Shown: positions 18,083-26,091 of the stretch, one piece after another
Layout: each line of letters starts with the position of its first letter
Position numbering within the stretch: position 1 is the first letter of the stretch
Assembly (NCBI GenBank): GCA_963797255.1
Contig: CAWCOV010000015.1
Span: forward strand, 124,001-188,000
Length of the DNA: 64,000 nucleotides
Direction of reading: 5' to 3'
Source: JANXZS01 sp963797255
GTDB taxonomy: Bacteria > Acidobacteriota > Terriglobia > Terriglobales > Acidobacteriaceae
Made by a program: the position numbers and the translations under genes
The notes under the pieces: generated by a model
What the model saw: only the letters and a program-made list of their open reading frames with translations
Database searches by the model: none
What the model was told of the DNA's origin: nothing

Positions 18083-18959
18083 TCACTTACCCGAAGTCTC
18101 GTCTGTGTTTTCGTGACCCATGTTTACCGCTTGCTTCAGAAAACGAATTCCTTCATAAGCAATCGCGGAGGGACTGGATTCGATGTCACGCCAAATTGCT
18201 GCAGCTGCGCTCAGGTCACCCAACGCAAATCCAAAACTCTCGATTGTGAGCCAACCGTTGTACCCAAGTTGGCGAATCACGGCGAATACGCTCTCCCACT
18301 CAACGTGGCCCGAGCCGGGGGTTCCGCGATCGTTTTCGCAAGTGTGGATCAATTTCAAATACTTTCCAACCTTGAGCAAACCCGCTGCAATACTTTTCTC
18401 TTCAATGTTTGCGTGAAAGGTGTCGTATAGGATTCCGACATTCGGGTGACTTACCTCCTCGGCCAACAATGCAGCATCTTCTGCGGTATTCAGAAAAAAC
18501 GTCTCGAAACGATTAAGGGGCTCAATGGCGAGGGAGACATCATGCGCGGTCAGGGTATCGCCCACCTGCTGGTACGCTTCGATCGGCCCATGACCACTCG
18601 TCCGCCGTGCGGCGCCTGCCGGGTAGATAGCCCACGGGGCAATAAAGGGGGCCGGCGACCGTAGTAGCACCGCACTCCGCCGTGATCGCAATAGCATCCT
18701 TCAACCATTGAACGGAGCGCATGCGAATTGTGGCGTCGTCACTGATGGCGCTCAAACCATCGACAAAAATACTCACCGTATTGCATTCAAGGCCGTTCGA
18801 TTCCATGGCACTGCGAACCCGCGCGGGAGATACATCTGCGGCTCGGAAAATAGGAAACTCGATTCCGTCGAAGCCCTTTTCCTTAATCGTTGGAAGAAGT
18901 TCTTCGACCGAGTTGTCATAAGCGGCAGACCAGATGAGTGTGTTGACACCGAATTTCAT
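18083..18959 (-). pseudogene. Sugar phosphate isomerase/epimerase, xylose-isomerase-like TIM barrel (one frameshift)
   Basis: About 290 residues when rejoined. It starts MKFGVNTLIWSAAYDNS, typical of the D-tagatose 3-epimerase/AP endonuclease 2 barrel. Metal-site motifs are visible across the break: the Glu in LAIEPLNRFETFF, the Asp and His in LYDTFHANIEE, HTCENDRGTPGSGHVEW and a terminal Glu in WLTIESFG. Removing the base at about 18584 joins ...TADEWSWA to IEAYQQVGD, restoring the frame. Substrate unknown; the family interconverts ketoses or keto-acids. The gene is broken as read, or contains one inserted base. Confidence 0.8.
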
Positions 18960-19055
18960 AAGAGTTGTGCCTCTGACGTTCATTAGATATCAATCCTTGA
19001 CGTCCGGATCACGATCTATTTTCTAATCGGGCTCCATTTGTATCCCGGCTAGCCT

Positions 19056-19092
19056 AAAAAGAAGATGGGCCGATCCTGATAAGGACTGGCCC
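19056..19092 (-). terminator. Rho-independent terminator of the phytase-like esterase gene
   Basis: An 11-position hairpin with GGGCC/GGCCC and TCCT/AGGA arms (19067-19092, loop GATA). On the minus strand it is followed by ATCTTCTTTTT. It lies 38 bp after the stop at 19130. Confidence 0.7.
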
Positions 19093-19129
19093 AATGAGTG
19101 AACAAAGCTGCTCGAAACGTGCTGCGGGT

Positions 19130-20515
19130 CTAGAAGGGCAATCTGACTTGTTGGGGCAGATATTTCGAACCAGCGAGGTCAGTATCCGTAAATCCGAAGA
19201 CAAAGAACTGGTTGGGATTGGTATTGGGGCCGTTGAGATTTTGCAGGAAGTCGTTGTCATTCGCTATCCAGAGAGTATGCATCACGCTGCCGGACTTCCT
19301 GACGTCGACACCGAAGGCCACACCCTCGATCTTCGCGGGAATCTGATCTGTGGTGAACCCCGCTGCGGTAAGTGCCTGGACGACATCGAGAAAGAGCGTC
19401 TTGTGAACCGCATTGCTGGCTGCAGCCGTGCCGTTCATTGAGCTCACATCGACGGCGTTGGCGAGATCAATCTTAAAGATCTGCTTCACCTTCGCCTTGC
19501 TGCCGTCGCCGAGGCCCTTACCGTCGCGCTCATCGACCAGCATTTCGTGGTTGTTGAGAGCAACAATTTCGCTTACCCCGGACCCAGTCGTTAGCGCGTA
19601 TGCGTATTCATGCGTGGTGCGGCCAGAGCGAATGTCGATGGTGACGATGCGAAGCATGCTCGCTGCGCTGCCGCCTTCTGCCGCATCCTGGATGAGAGCA
19701 TTTTGCATGATGCCGACCAGAGTGCGCCCGTCGGGTGTGATGGCTAGTCCTTCCATGCCCTTGTTGGCGACTCGGCCAGCGCTGTTGTTTGCGATCTCAA
19801 CTGCGCCCTGCGGGCTGAGAGTGCTGACGAAGAACTTTTCCGGCAGGCGGAAGGTGCGCAGTCGGAATCCGCCGAAGCGCGCGAATTCGTAAACATACGG
19901 GCCGTATTCGTCGGAGATGAAGATACTGAAGCCGTCGTTAGACACACGTATGCTTTCCGGATCGAACCGCCCATTGCTCGGGTTGCCGGAAGTGCGATCG
20001 GGATCGAAGTTATCGGAGCGGCCAGTGAAATAGTGGAGCAGCCACCCGTTTTGTGATGGGGCGCCGGGACCTACGCCGAGGCTGTCTCCCGATCCATAAA
20101 CGAGCGGCGTAAAGCTGCTGAGTAGACTTGTCGAGGTGAGTTGCGGATTGATGGTAAATGGAAGCGCTCCTCCGGGATTTGCCTGGAGGTTCATGCGCAC
20201 GGTATGAAAGCGAGTGATGTAGCTGACCGTGTCGTCAACGGCCGAATCAAAGCTGACTGCATTGGGGCCGCGATCGGGAAGTACAAGGAATTCATCGCCG
20301 GAAACATGTGCTAGCCCTGATCCTAGACCTCCGAGCAGATTAGCGGACACACCGTTTTCGAGCGTTCCATTCAGACCGGAGAGATCGGCATAACTCCCGG
20401 CGGAACTACTAGTCAGCGTACCTTTTGCGATGAGCGCGACCTGCGCTTGAGTTCCGAGCGGTGCTGAAATTGCCAAACTGGCGATTGTGATTGCTACAAA
20501 TGAGGTCTTCTTCAT
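19130..20515 (-). CDS. Secreted esterase-like-activity-of-phytase family protein
   Basis: 461 residues with a signal peptide (MKKTSFVAITIASLAISAPLGTQAQ) after a strong AGGAGG site. The mature part is a beta-propeller of the phytase-like esterase family: GLAHVSGDEFLVLPDRGPN, SIRVSNDGFSIFISDEYGPYVYEF, NKGMEGLAITPDGRTLVGIMQNAL, and a conserved IEGVAFG. Members act on phosphoesters or other esters in the periplasm or outside the cell, but their substrates are poorly defined. It is monocistronic, with its own terminator. Confidence 0.85.
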   Translation of the reverse strand: MKKTSFVAITIASLAISAPLGTQAQVALIAKGTLTSSSAGSYADLSGLNGTLENGVSANLLGGLGSGLAHVSGDEFLVLPDRGPNAVSFDSAVDDTVSYITRFHTVRMNLQANPGGALPFTINPQLTSTSLLSSFTPLVYGSGDSLGVGPGAPSQNGWLLHYFTGRSDNFDPDRTSGNPSNGRFDPESIRVSNDGFSIFISDEYGPYVYEFARFGGFRLRTFRLPEKFFVSTLSPQGAVEIANNSAGRVANKGMEGLAITPDGRTLVGIMQNALIQDAAEGGSAASMLRIVTIDIRSGRTTHEYAYALTTGSGVSEIVALNNHEMLVDERDGKGLGDGSKAKVKQIFKIDLANAVDVSSMNGTAAASNAVHKTLFLDVVQALTAAGFTTDQIPAKIEGVAFGVDVRKSGSVMHTLWIANDNDFLQNLNGPNTNPNQFFVFGFTDTDLAGSKYLPQQVRLPF

Positions 20516-20644
20516 TCCGACTTTTTCCTCCTTGAGAGTGGCATCAACCCGCCAATCCTAGAGAGGGCTTGCTCAATGACACGTAAACAGACCTTGAATT
20601 TTCAGAGAATGGAATGTGACAGTGGTTGTGGGTTAGATTTTCAC

Positions 20645-21898
20645 CTACACCCACTCGCCTTTTCGCATTAAGGGATCTGCTTCTCCGGAAGCTGTAATGC
20701 CATCGATATCCATTTGGTCTGAACCGATCATCCAGTCGACATGGATCAGGCTACTGTTAGCCCCCTTGGAGGCAAGCTGCTCCGGTGTCAGCGTGTCTCC
20801 GTCGCGGAGGCAGGAACTGTAAGCTTGCCCAAGCGCAATGTGACTCGCCGCATTCTCGTCAAACAAAGTATTGAAGAAAAGCAGTCCGCTGCTGGCTATG
20901 GGCGATGAGTGAGGCACAAGGGCAACCTCACCCAGCCGGCCCGCGCCTTCGTCAGTAGCGATCAACTTCTCCAGGACTTCTTTCCCTTTGCTTGCATTTA
21001 TTTCTACGATCCGCCCTTTTTCAAAACGCACTTGAATTCCATCAATCAGAGTTCCCTGATAAGACAGTGGTTTCGTCGCCGTCACAGTGCCATCGGCACG
21101 ATCCTTGTGCGGCGTTGAGAATACTTCTTCGGTGGGCATGTTCGGCACGCAATAAAGTCCGTTCCCAGCAGTGGTACCCCCGCCGAGCCAGAGATGATCA
21201 TCGGCAAGGCCAAGTCGAAAGTCGGTCCCAGGTCCGCGGTATTGCAGTGCCGCAAAGCGCTTCTCATTGAGATATGCCGCTCGCTTGTGCAAATCGGCAT
21301 CGTGTTTTTTCCATGATTCAACCGGGTCACTCTCGTTAATTCGCGTCACCCGAAAGATTGCGTCCCACAATTTATCAATGGCAACCTCGGATGTATCGTG
21401 AGGAAACATTGCTGATGCCCACGCGGGGGTGGCGCTCGCGACGATGGTCCAGTTGATCGCGTGCCGCGCGATCATCTCCAAGGCAGGTCGATAGGCCCGT
21501 GAGAGCGCGCCGTTCGCCCGACTAACCTTGTCAGGATCCTCTTTCGAAAGTAGAGACGGATTTGCGCCAGCAATTGCAAGTCGAGCCGCTCCGCTTTTGA
21601 ATGCTGCAGCCAACCCGTCGTACAACCAGGCGGAAGCATAGTCAAAACTCGCGTCTGGCGCAAAGCGATAGCGCATGAGCGTGGCTTCGTCATCGCTGAA
21701 TAGGGTAGTCACCTGCGATGCACCCACACGATAGGCGTGCTCCGTGATGCGGCGCGCCAAATCGAGAGAATCGAGGGAAGCACTGATTATCAGTTCCTGA
21801 CCACGTTCGAGGCCGAGCCCAACGCGGACCGCGACCTCGGCAAGGATATCGAGTTTTTGTGCGTGTGTGAGTTGTGTAGCCAGTGAGTTCTCCGTCAT
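20645..21898 (-). CDS. M29-family aminopeptidase (AmpS/PepS type)
   Basis: 417 residues, cytosolic. The two-metal site of family M29 is complete: adjacent Glu residues and His in MPTEEVFSTPH, a His in VPHSSPI, Glu and His in FDENAASHIALG, and His and Asp in IHVDWMIGS. Conserved Tyr and Arg segments are also present. These enzymes remove N-terminal residues from peptides with broad specificity. It is single in its direction, between the esterase and piuC, with short unremarkable gaps on both sides. Confidence 0.92.
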   Translation of the reverse strand: MTENSLATQLTHAQKLDILAEVAVRVGLGLERGQELIISASLDSLDLARRITEHAYRVGASQVTTLFSDDEATLMRYRFAPDASFDYASAWLYDGLAAAFKSGAARLAIAGANPSLLSKEDPDKVSRANGALSRAYRPALEMIARHAINWTIVASATPAWASAMFPHDTSEVAIDKLWDAIFRVTRINESDPVESWKKHDADLHKRAAYLNEKRFAALQYRGPGTDFRLGLADDHLWLGGGTTAGNGLYCVPNMPTEEVFSTPHKDRADGTVTATKPLSYQGTLIDGIQVRFEKGRIVEINASKGKEVLEKLIATDEGAGRLGEVALVPHSSPIASSGLLFFNTLFDENAASHIALGQAYSSCLRDGDTLTPEQLASKGANSSLIHVDWMIGSDQMDIDGITASGEADPLMRKGEWV

Positions 21899-22005
21899 GT
21901 TCCCAGTTTAATCCATGTCGGAAAGCCGGAGTCTAACGCAGATGACGGAAATGGAGGGTTAATAAAACACGTAGGACAATGGACCGAAGACGCGACCCGA
22001 GGCGT

Positions 22006-22686
22006 TTATACCTCAGCCCACTGGCGCAGCAGATTGTGGTATATGCCTGTCAGTTGCACAGCGGCAGGACTGCTTGGAATCTCAAGATTGACTCGTTGTG
22101 TTGCGTTGTCCAAATCGAACAGGAGCGTGCGATGGGCATCACTTCGAACCATGCTTTGGATCCAGAAAAAGGAAGAGACGCGCCTGCCTCGAGTTACTGG
22201 TTCCACCCGGTGAAGACTCGACGAGGGATAAACCACCATATGTCCGAGCGGCAATTTCGCGCGGTGGACACCGTAAGTATCTTCAATGATCAGATCGCCT
22301 CCGTCATATTCCTCAGGCGAAGTGAGAAATAGAGTCGCTGAGAGGTCGCTGCGTACTCGGTGTGAGCTGCCCTTCACGTGGCGGATGGCGTTATCTACAT
22401 GAGTGCCGAATGACTGTCCTCCGCCGTAGCTATTGAACAGAGGAGGGAACACTTTCATCGGCAAAGCTGCGGAGATGAAAAGCTGGTTCTGTCCAAGTGC
22501 AGAGAGGATCATGTCGCCGATTTCCATTGCGGCAGGATGCCCCTCGGGAACCTGCAGGTTGTCCTTGGTCTGCGATGATTGATGTCCAGCTGTTACTCGA
22601 CCATCCACCCACTCAGCCGAAGAGAGAGACCGCCTGGCGTGAGTGATCTGAGAGGGAGACAGAACATCCGGGATAGTGATTAACAT
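22006..22686 (-). CDS. Fe(II)/2-oxoglutarate dioxygenase, PiuC/PKHD type
   Basis: 226 residues. The double-stranded beta-helix metal site is visible as His and Asp in FGTHVDNAIR and a distal His in SSSLHRVEPVTRGRR, whose Arg should bind 2-oxoglutarate. PiuC-like hydroxylases typically lie beside siderophore receptors and respond to iron; their substrate is not established. It starts 42 bp after the TonB receptor stop and shares its direction, so it closes the fur-receptor-piuC run. Confidence 0.9.
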   Translation of the reverse strand: MLITIPDVLSPSQITHARRSLSSAEWVDGRVTAGHQSSQTKDNLQVPEGHPAAMEIGDMILSALGQNQLFISAALPMKVFPPLFNSYGGGQSFGTHVDNAIRHVKGSSHRVRSDLSATLFLTSPEEYDGGDLIIEDTYGVHRAKLPLGHMVVYPSSSLHRVEPVTRGRRVSSFFWIQSMVRSDAHRTLLFDLDNATQRVNLEIPSSPAAVQLTGIYHNLLRQWAEV

Positions 22687-22728
22687 TGAAAAATGCCCTT
22701 CTTTCAGGCGCCTTATCGAGCGAACTGA

Positions 22729-25323
22729 CTAGAACTTGAAATTGAGACCGAACAGACCGGATGTGCCCGCGGCGGGGATCACATGCGCAGGATGAATCTG
22801 ATCAATATAGGCATTGTTTGAGAGGTTGAAGACATTTACCTGGAGCGAAAGGTGATCGGTGAACAAAAAGTTTCCCATCAGATTCATGACGAAGTAACCG
22901 GGCACCTGCTTGACGAGTTGGGTTGTCGGATCGAATGGAACGGTTGAGCTTGCATTTCGGCTACCGACATAGTTGCCGCCACCGCCAAACATGAATCGGC
23001 GTGTCTGCTGAAACGTAGTCCACAAATTGAACAGGTTGTTCGGTACATTCGCCAGCGGGTAACCAACCGACTGTGGGTAGTATTGCGAGTCGAGTACCTC
23101 GCTATGCATGTGGGTATAGCTTGAGAGTATCTGCCAGCGATCGGTTAGACGACCGTTCGCAACCAACTCCGCCCCATCCACGCGCTGGGTTCCCGCAAGA
23201 ACGTATAGCAGGGAATTGGCTGGGGATGCCTCGCGTGCGTTTTCCTTTGTGGTTCGGAAGAGATCGCCGCGTAATGAAAGATGAGCATTGTTGAAGTCCC
23301 ACTTGGTGCCGATTTCATAGGACGTGTTGAATTCAGGAGCGAGATTTGCTGTCCCCGTGCCCGCGGGCCCGACTGTGAGGGAAAGTGCCTCTGCAGATGG
23401 ATTGAACGAGGTTCCGTAGCCGAAGTAGATACTCCCCTTGTCAGTCGGCTTGTACACAGCCGCAGCACGCCAGCTTGGCTTCTGGTCCAGTCGTGACGGG
23501 TACGTAATTACGGGAGGTCCCTGGACGACCGGGCCACCTGCATTGGCCATCACCGGAGTGGGATAGACGATGCTCTTTTCGTCCGAATCGAAACTATCGA
23601 ACCGCACACCACCCACGATCTCCCAATGAGCGCCAAATTGCATTGTGTCGAGCGCGTAGAGACCATAGCTATTCGAGGTTAAATGCACGTTAGACGCAGG
23701 AGCAGAGTGACCGCTAAATGCCTGGTCTTCGTTTGGATCCAGCAGGCTGGTGGTCGGCACAGAATTCACAGTTTTTCCAGCTGGATTTACATAATTGAAG
23801 GTAGGACGCACCGGCGTTGAAGTCTCCTGACCACCCTCCGCTCCAATAACAATGACATGTGAAATGCCAAATGTCTGCGCGTGAACTGTCGCGTCAAACT
23901 GATCCCATAACAGACCCTCAGTGCTGTCAGTTGCAATCTGATTGCGATTGACGATCACCTGGTCCAGCGGAGTGGAGGGTGTTATCGAGCCCGCCGTGGC
24001 GTTATTCAGTTGTGGCTCGGTGATGCGTGCGCTCCGTTCATTATTGGAATATCGAAAACGGTTCCGCACTACTGCATTATCTGAGATATCGTGTTCAACC
24101 TTGACAGTAAACATATCCACGTCGGTGCGCAGATAGTTGCTGCCGTCTTGAAAGCCGTAGTAGTTATGGCGAGCTACAGGGGCCGGCTTGTTGAAGTACC
24201 AGGGAATTCCATAATCCGGGATATCGTCCTCGGAAAAATGAAAATAGCTGGCGATCATGCGGGTGGGCGTGCCCAGGCCGAGGGCCAATGATGGCGCCAC
24301 ACCGAAACGACGGTTGTTCGCGGCATCCCTCTCGGCTACATCCGAATCGTGCACCATCACGTTGAGGCGGACCGCGGCTCCATGACCGAGTTTTTCTAAA
24401 GGCTCGTTCATGTCGGCGGTGAATCTCCTGGTGAGGTCGGTTCCAAGATCTCCCTCACCAGTGATAAAACGACGAGTACTCGGCACTTTGCTCACCTGGT
24501 TAATGACACCACCCGTCGATCCGCGACCGAATGTGACCGATGAGGGACCTTCTAAAACCTCCACTTCCTGATAGTTGAAGGGGTCTCGGTAATAGCTACC
24601 GAAGTCGCGCATTCCGTCCAGGAATATGTCATTCCTCGCCGTAAATCCGCGGAGTGTAAGATTGTCTCCCTGCGAACCGCCCTCACCCGCTGCAATGCTT
24701 ATACCGGGCGCATTCCGCAGCGTTTCGCGCAAAGTGGTTGCACCCTGCTCCTGAATCGTCGCCTGCGAAATAACGGTGATGGACTGCGGAGTATCCAACA
24801 AAGGGACGGGATAGCGGTCAAGGCTTAAGACAGGTGACCAGTCTTCTACAGTGACCGACTCGTTTGACTGAAGAGAAATATTGACTCGGCCACTGCTTTC
24901 GATTCGATAAGAAAGTCCCGTCCCGGTCAAAATCGCACGCAAGGCCTGATCTTCTGTGTACAGGCCGATTACCCCGGGGGACTTGAACCCGGCAATCGTT
25001 TCCTGTGGAATCGAAAATTCTATGTGCAGGCCAGAAATGACGCGATATGCGCTGATCGTCTCGTCCAACGGACCAGCAGCAATGTTCAACCGCCTGACAG
25101 TCAAGTTCCTCTGGCCCTGCGCCTTATCGGAAGGAGCACTGGGATTCTGCGCTCTTGCCGTTGCGGATTTTCCGACGGATACTGCGGCGTAAGCTGCGAG
25201 CGTACCGAGTGTCAGCAACGTTCTTCCGCCGCGTTTTCTATCTTTTCCGTAAGTGGGCTTGTTCGGTTGAGATAAATGTACGGAAACTGGCATCCCGGGA
25301 AAGTGATCAGGCTTGTCTTTCAT
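22729..25323 (-). CDS. TonB-dependent siderophore receptor with STN domain (FhuE/FoxA-like)
   Basis: 864 residues. The ATG follows GAGGA by a good spacing. The N-terminus is unusually long before the hydrophobic signal stretch (ending around ATARAQ, residue 59). An STN domain (about 75-150) precedes the plug (PLLDTPQSITVISQ, LRETLRNAPGISIAAGEGG, VLEGPSSVTFGRGSTGGVINQVSK) and a 22-strand barrel ending GLFGLNFKF with the terminal Phe. STN domains usually signal to a FecR/ECF sigma pair, but neither is encoded nearby. It lies downstream of fur on the same strand, with RNA-like element copy B between them. Confidence 0.92.
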   Translation of the reverse strand: MKDKPDHFPGMPVSVHLSQPNKPTYGKDRKRGGRTLLTLGTLAAYAAVSVGKSATARAQNPSAPSDKAQGQRNLTVRRLNIAAGPLDETISAYRVISGLHIEFSIPQETIAGFKSPGVIGLYTEDQALRAILTGTGLSYRIESSGRVNISLQSNESVTVEDWSPVLSLDRYPVPLLDTPQSITVISQATIQEQGATTLRETLRNAPGISIAAGEGGSQGDNLTLRGFTARNDIFLDGMRDFGSYYRDPFNYQEVEVLEGPSSVTFGRGSTGGVINQVSKVPSTRRFITGEGDLGTDLTRRFTADMNEPLEKLGHGAAVRLNVMVHDSDVAERDAANNRRFGVAPSLALGLGTPTRMIASYFHFSEDDIPDYGIPWYFNKPAPVARHNYYGFQDGSNYLRTDVDMFTVKVEHDISDNAVVRNRFRYSNNERSARITEPQLNNATAGSITPSTPLDQVIVNRNQIATDSTEGLLWDQFDATVHAQTFGISHVIVIGAEGGQETSTPVRPTFNYVNPAGKTVNSVPTTSLLDPNEDQAFSGHSAPASNVHLTSNSYGLYALDTMQFGAHWEIVGGVRFDSFDSDEKSIVYPTPVMANAGGPVVQGPPVITYPSRLDQKPSWRAAAVYKPTDKGSIYFGYGTSFNPSAEALSLTVGPAGTGTANLAPEFNTSYEIGTKWDFNNAHLSLRGDLFRTTKENAREASPANSLLYVLAGTQRVDGAELVANGRLTDRWQILSSYTHMHSEVLDSQYYPQSVGYPLANVPNNLFNLWTTFQQTRRFMFGGGGNYVGSRNASSTVPFDPTTQLVKQVPGYFVMNLMGNFLFTDHLSLQVNVFNLSNNAYIDQIHPAHVIPAAGTSGLFGLNFKF

Positions 25324-25386
25324 TGAATTCCTCGAAATAAATACATCCGCTGAATCGGATCGAGGTCAGGCTATTTAACCTCGATC

Positions 25387-25499
25387 GGTTGAAGATTGCA
25401 GAGCCGAGGACCTACAATGAAAATAGTCCGCGGCCCTATCGGGGCTGTGTTCTACAGGCCTTCGCGGTCTCCGCCAAGAGATAGCCGTGAGGGCCTGGC
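25387..25499 (+). ncRNA. Copy B of the repeated, structured RNA-like element
   Basis: 113 nt matching copy A (8043-8154). The 26 bases around the apical loop and bulge of the long hairpin are identical in both copies, while the stem changes preserve pairing on the plus strand (for example U-G against U-A and G-U against G-C). On the plus strand the final hairpin is followed by a T-rich stretch (25500-25517), which could act as a terminator. It occupies most of the 200 bp between fur and the siderophore receptor, both on the minus strand. It may be an antisense RNA, or a processing or attenuation structure in the operon. Confidence 0.6.
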
Positions 25500-25523
25500 T
25501 TATTTCCTATTCTTTCTCATGAA

Positions 25524-25976
25524 CTACTGAACCTTTGGTTGCAGAGGGGTGCCACATTTTCTGCAAAGTCCTCCAACCTCAAGACGCATTACCTGAATTG
25601 TGAACTCGTTTTCCCGTGCGATTTCCTTCTTTAATTTGTCGAAAGTCTGACTCTCGAACTCGTTTACTGCTCCACACCCGAAGCATGCCAGGTGAAGATG
25701 ATCTTTCTGTGTACGAACTTCGTAGTAGTGCTTTTCGCCATTCAAATGCATTAGGTCCAGTTCATCAATGAGACCCAACTTTTTCAAAAGCTCAATGGTT
25801 CGGTAGACGGTCGCGCGATTGATATTTGGATCACGCTGACGTGCCTGCTCAAGAAGGGCGGCTGCGTCCAGATGATCCGTAGCTTCCTGGATCGTCTCCA
25901 CAAGAGCGCGCCGTTGAGCGGTCAGGCGTATGCCTTGCATTTCCAGTTGGTTCAAGAGTTCGAAGCGCTTTGGCAT
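25524..25976 (-). CDS. fur: Fur-family iron-responsive repressor
   Basis: 150 residues. Winged-helix recognition region NINRATVYRTIELLKKLGLI (51-70); dimer domain with the regulatory His-rich segment (His93, His95), and structural zinc pairs C98xxC101 and C138xxC141. The length and CxxC pairs fit Fur/PerR/Zur; iron sensing is inferred from the siderophore receptor and piuC that follow. A perfect 7-1-7 repeat 12 bp upstream of the start implies autoregulation. Confidence 0.9.
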   Translation of the reverse strand: MPKRFELLNQLEMQGIRLTAQRRALVETIQEATDHLDAAALLEQARQRDPNINRATVYRTIELLKKLGLIDELDLMHLNGEKHYYEVRTQKDHLHLACFGCGAVNEFESQTFDKLKKEIARENEFTIQVMRLEVGGLCRKCGTPLQPKVQ

Positions 25977-25988
25977 GAGTATCCTAGT

Positions 25989-26003
25989 TGCGACCGGGTC
26001 GCA
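25989..26003 (-). promoter_or_regulatory. Fur-like operator upstream of fur (perfect 7-1-7 repeat)
   Basis: Same 15 bp as at 8198-8212: TGCGACC, one base, GGTCGCA. It covers roughly +1 to +15 of the transcript predicted from the adjacent promoter and ends 12 bp before the fur ATG. Confidence 0.72.
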
Positions 26004-26010
26004 TTAGTAA

Positions 26011-26040
26011 AGTATACGACAGGAATGGTCCGATTTTCAA
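26011..26040 (-). promoter_or_regulatory. Promoter of the fur-receptor-piuC run
   Basis: On the minus strand: TTGAAA (26035-26040), an 18-bp spacer and TATACT (26011-26016). It closely matches the promoter at 8288-8317 in spacing, -10 box and spacer bases, and differs from it at only a few positions. Confidence 0.65.
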
Positions 26041-26091
26041 GTACTCTGTGAGTTTTCGAGAAAATGTCAGTTTTGGAATGATGCTACGCGA

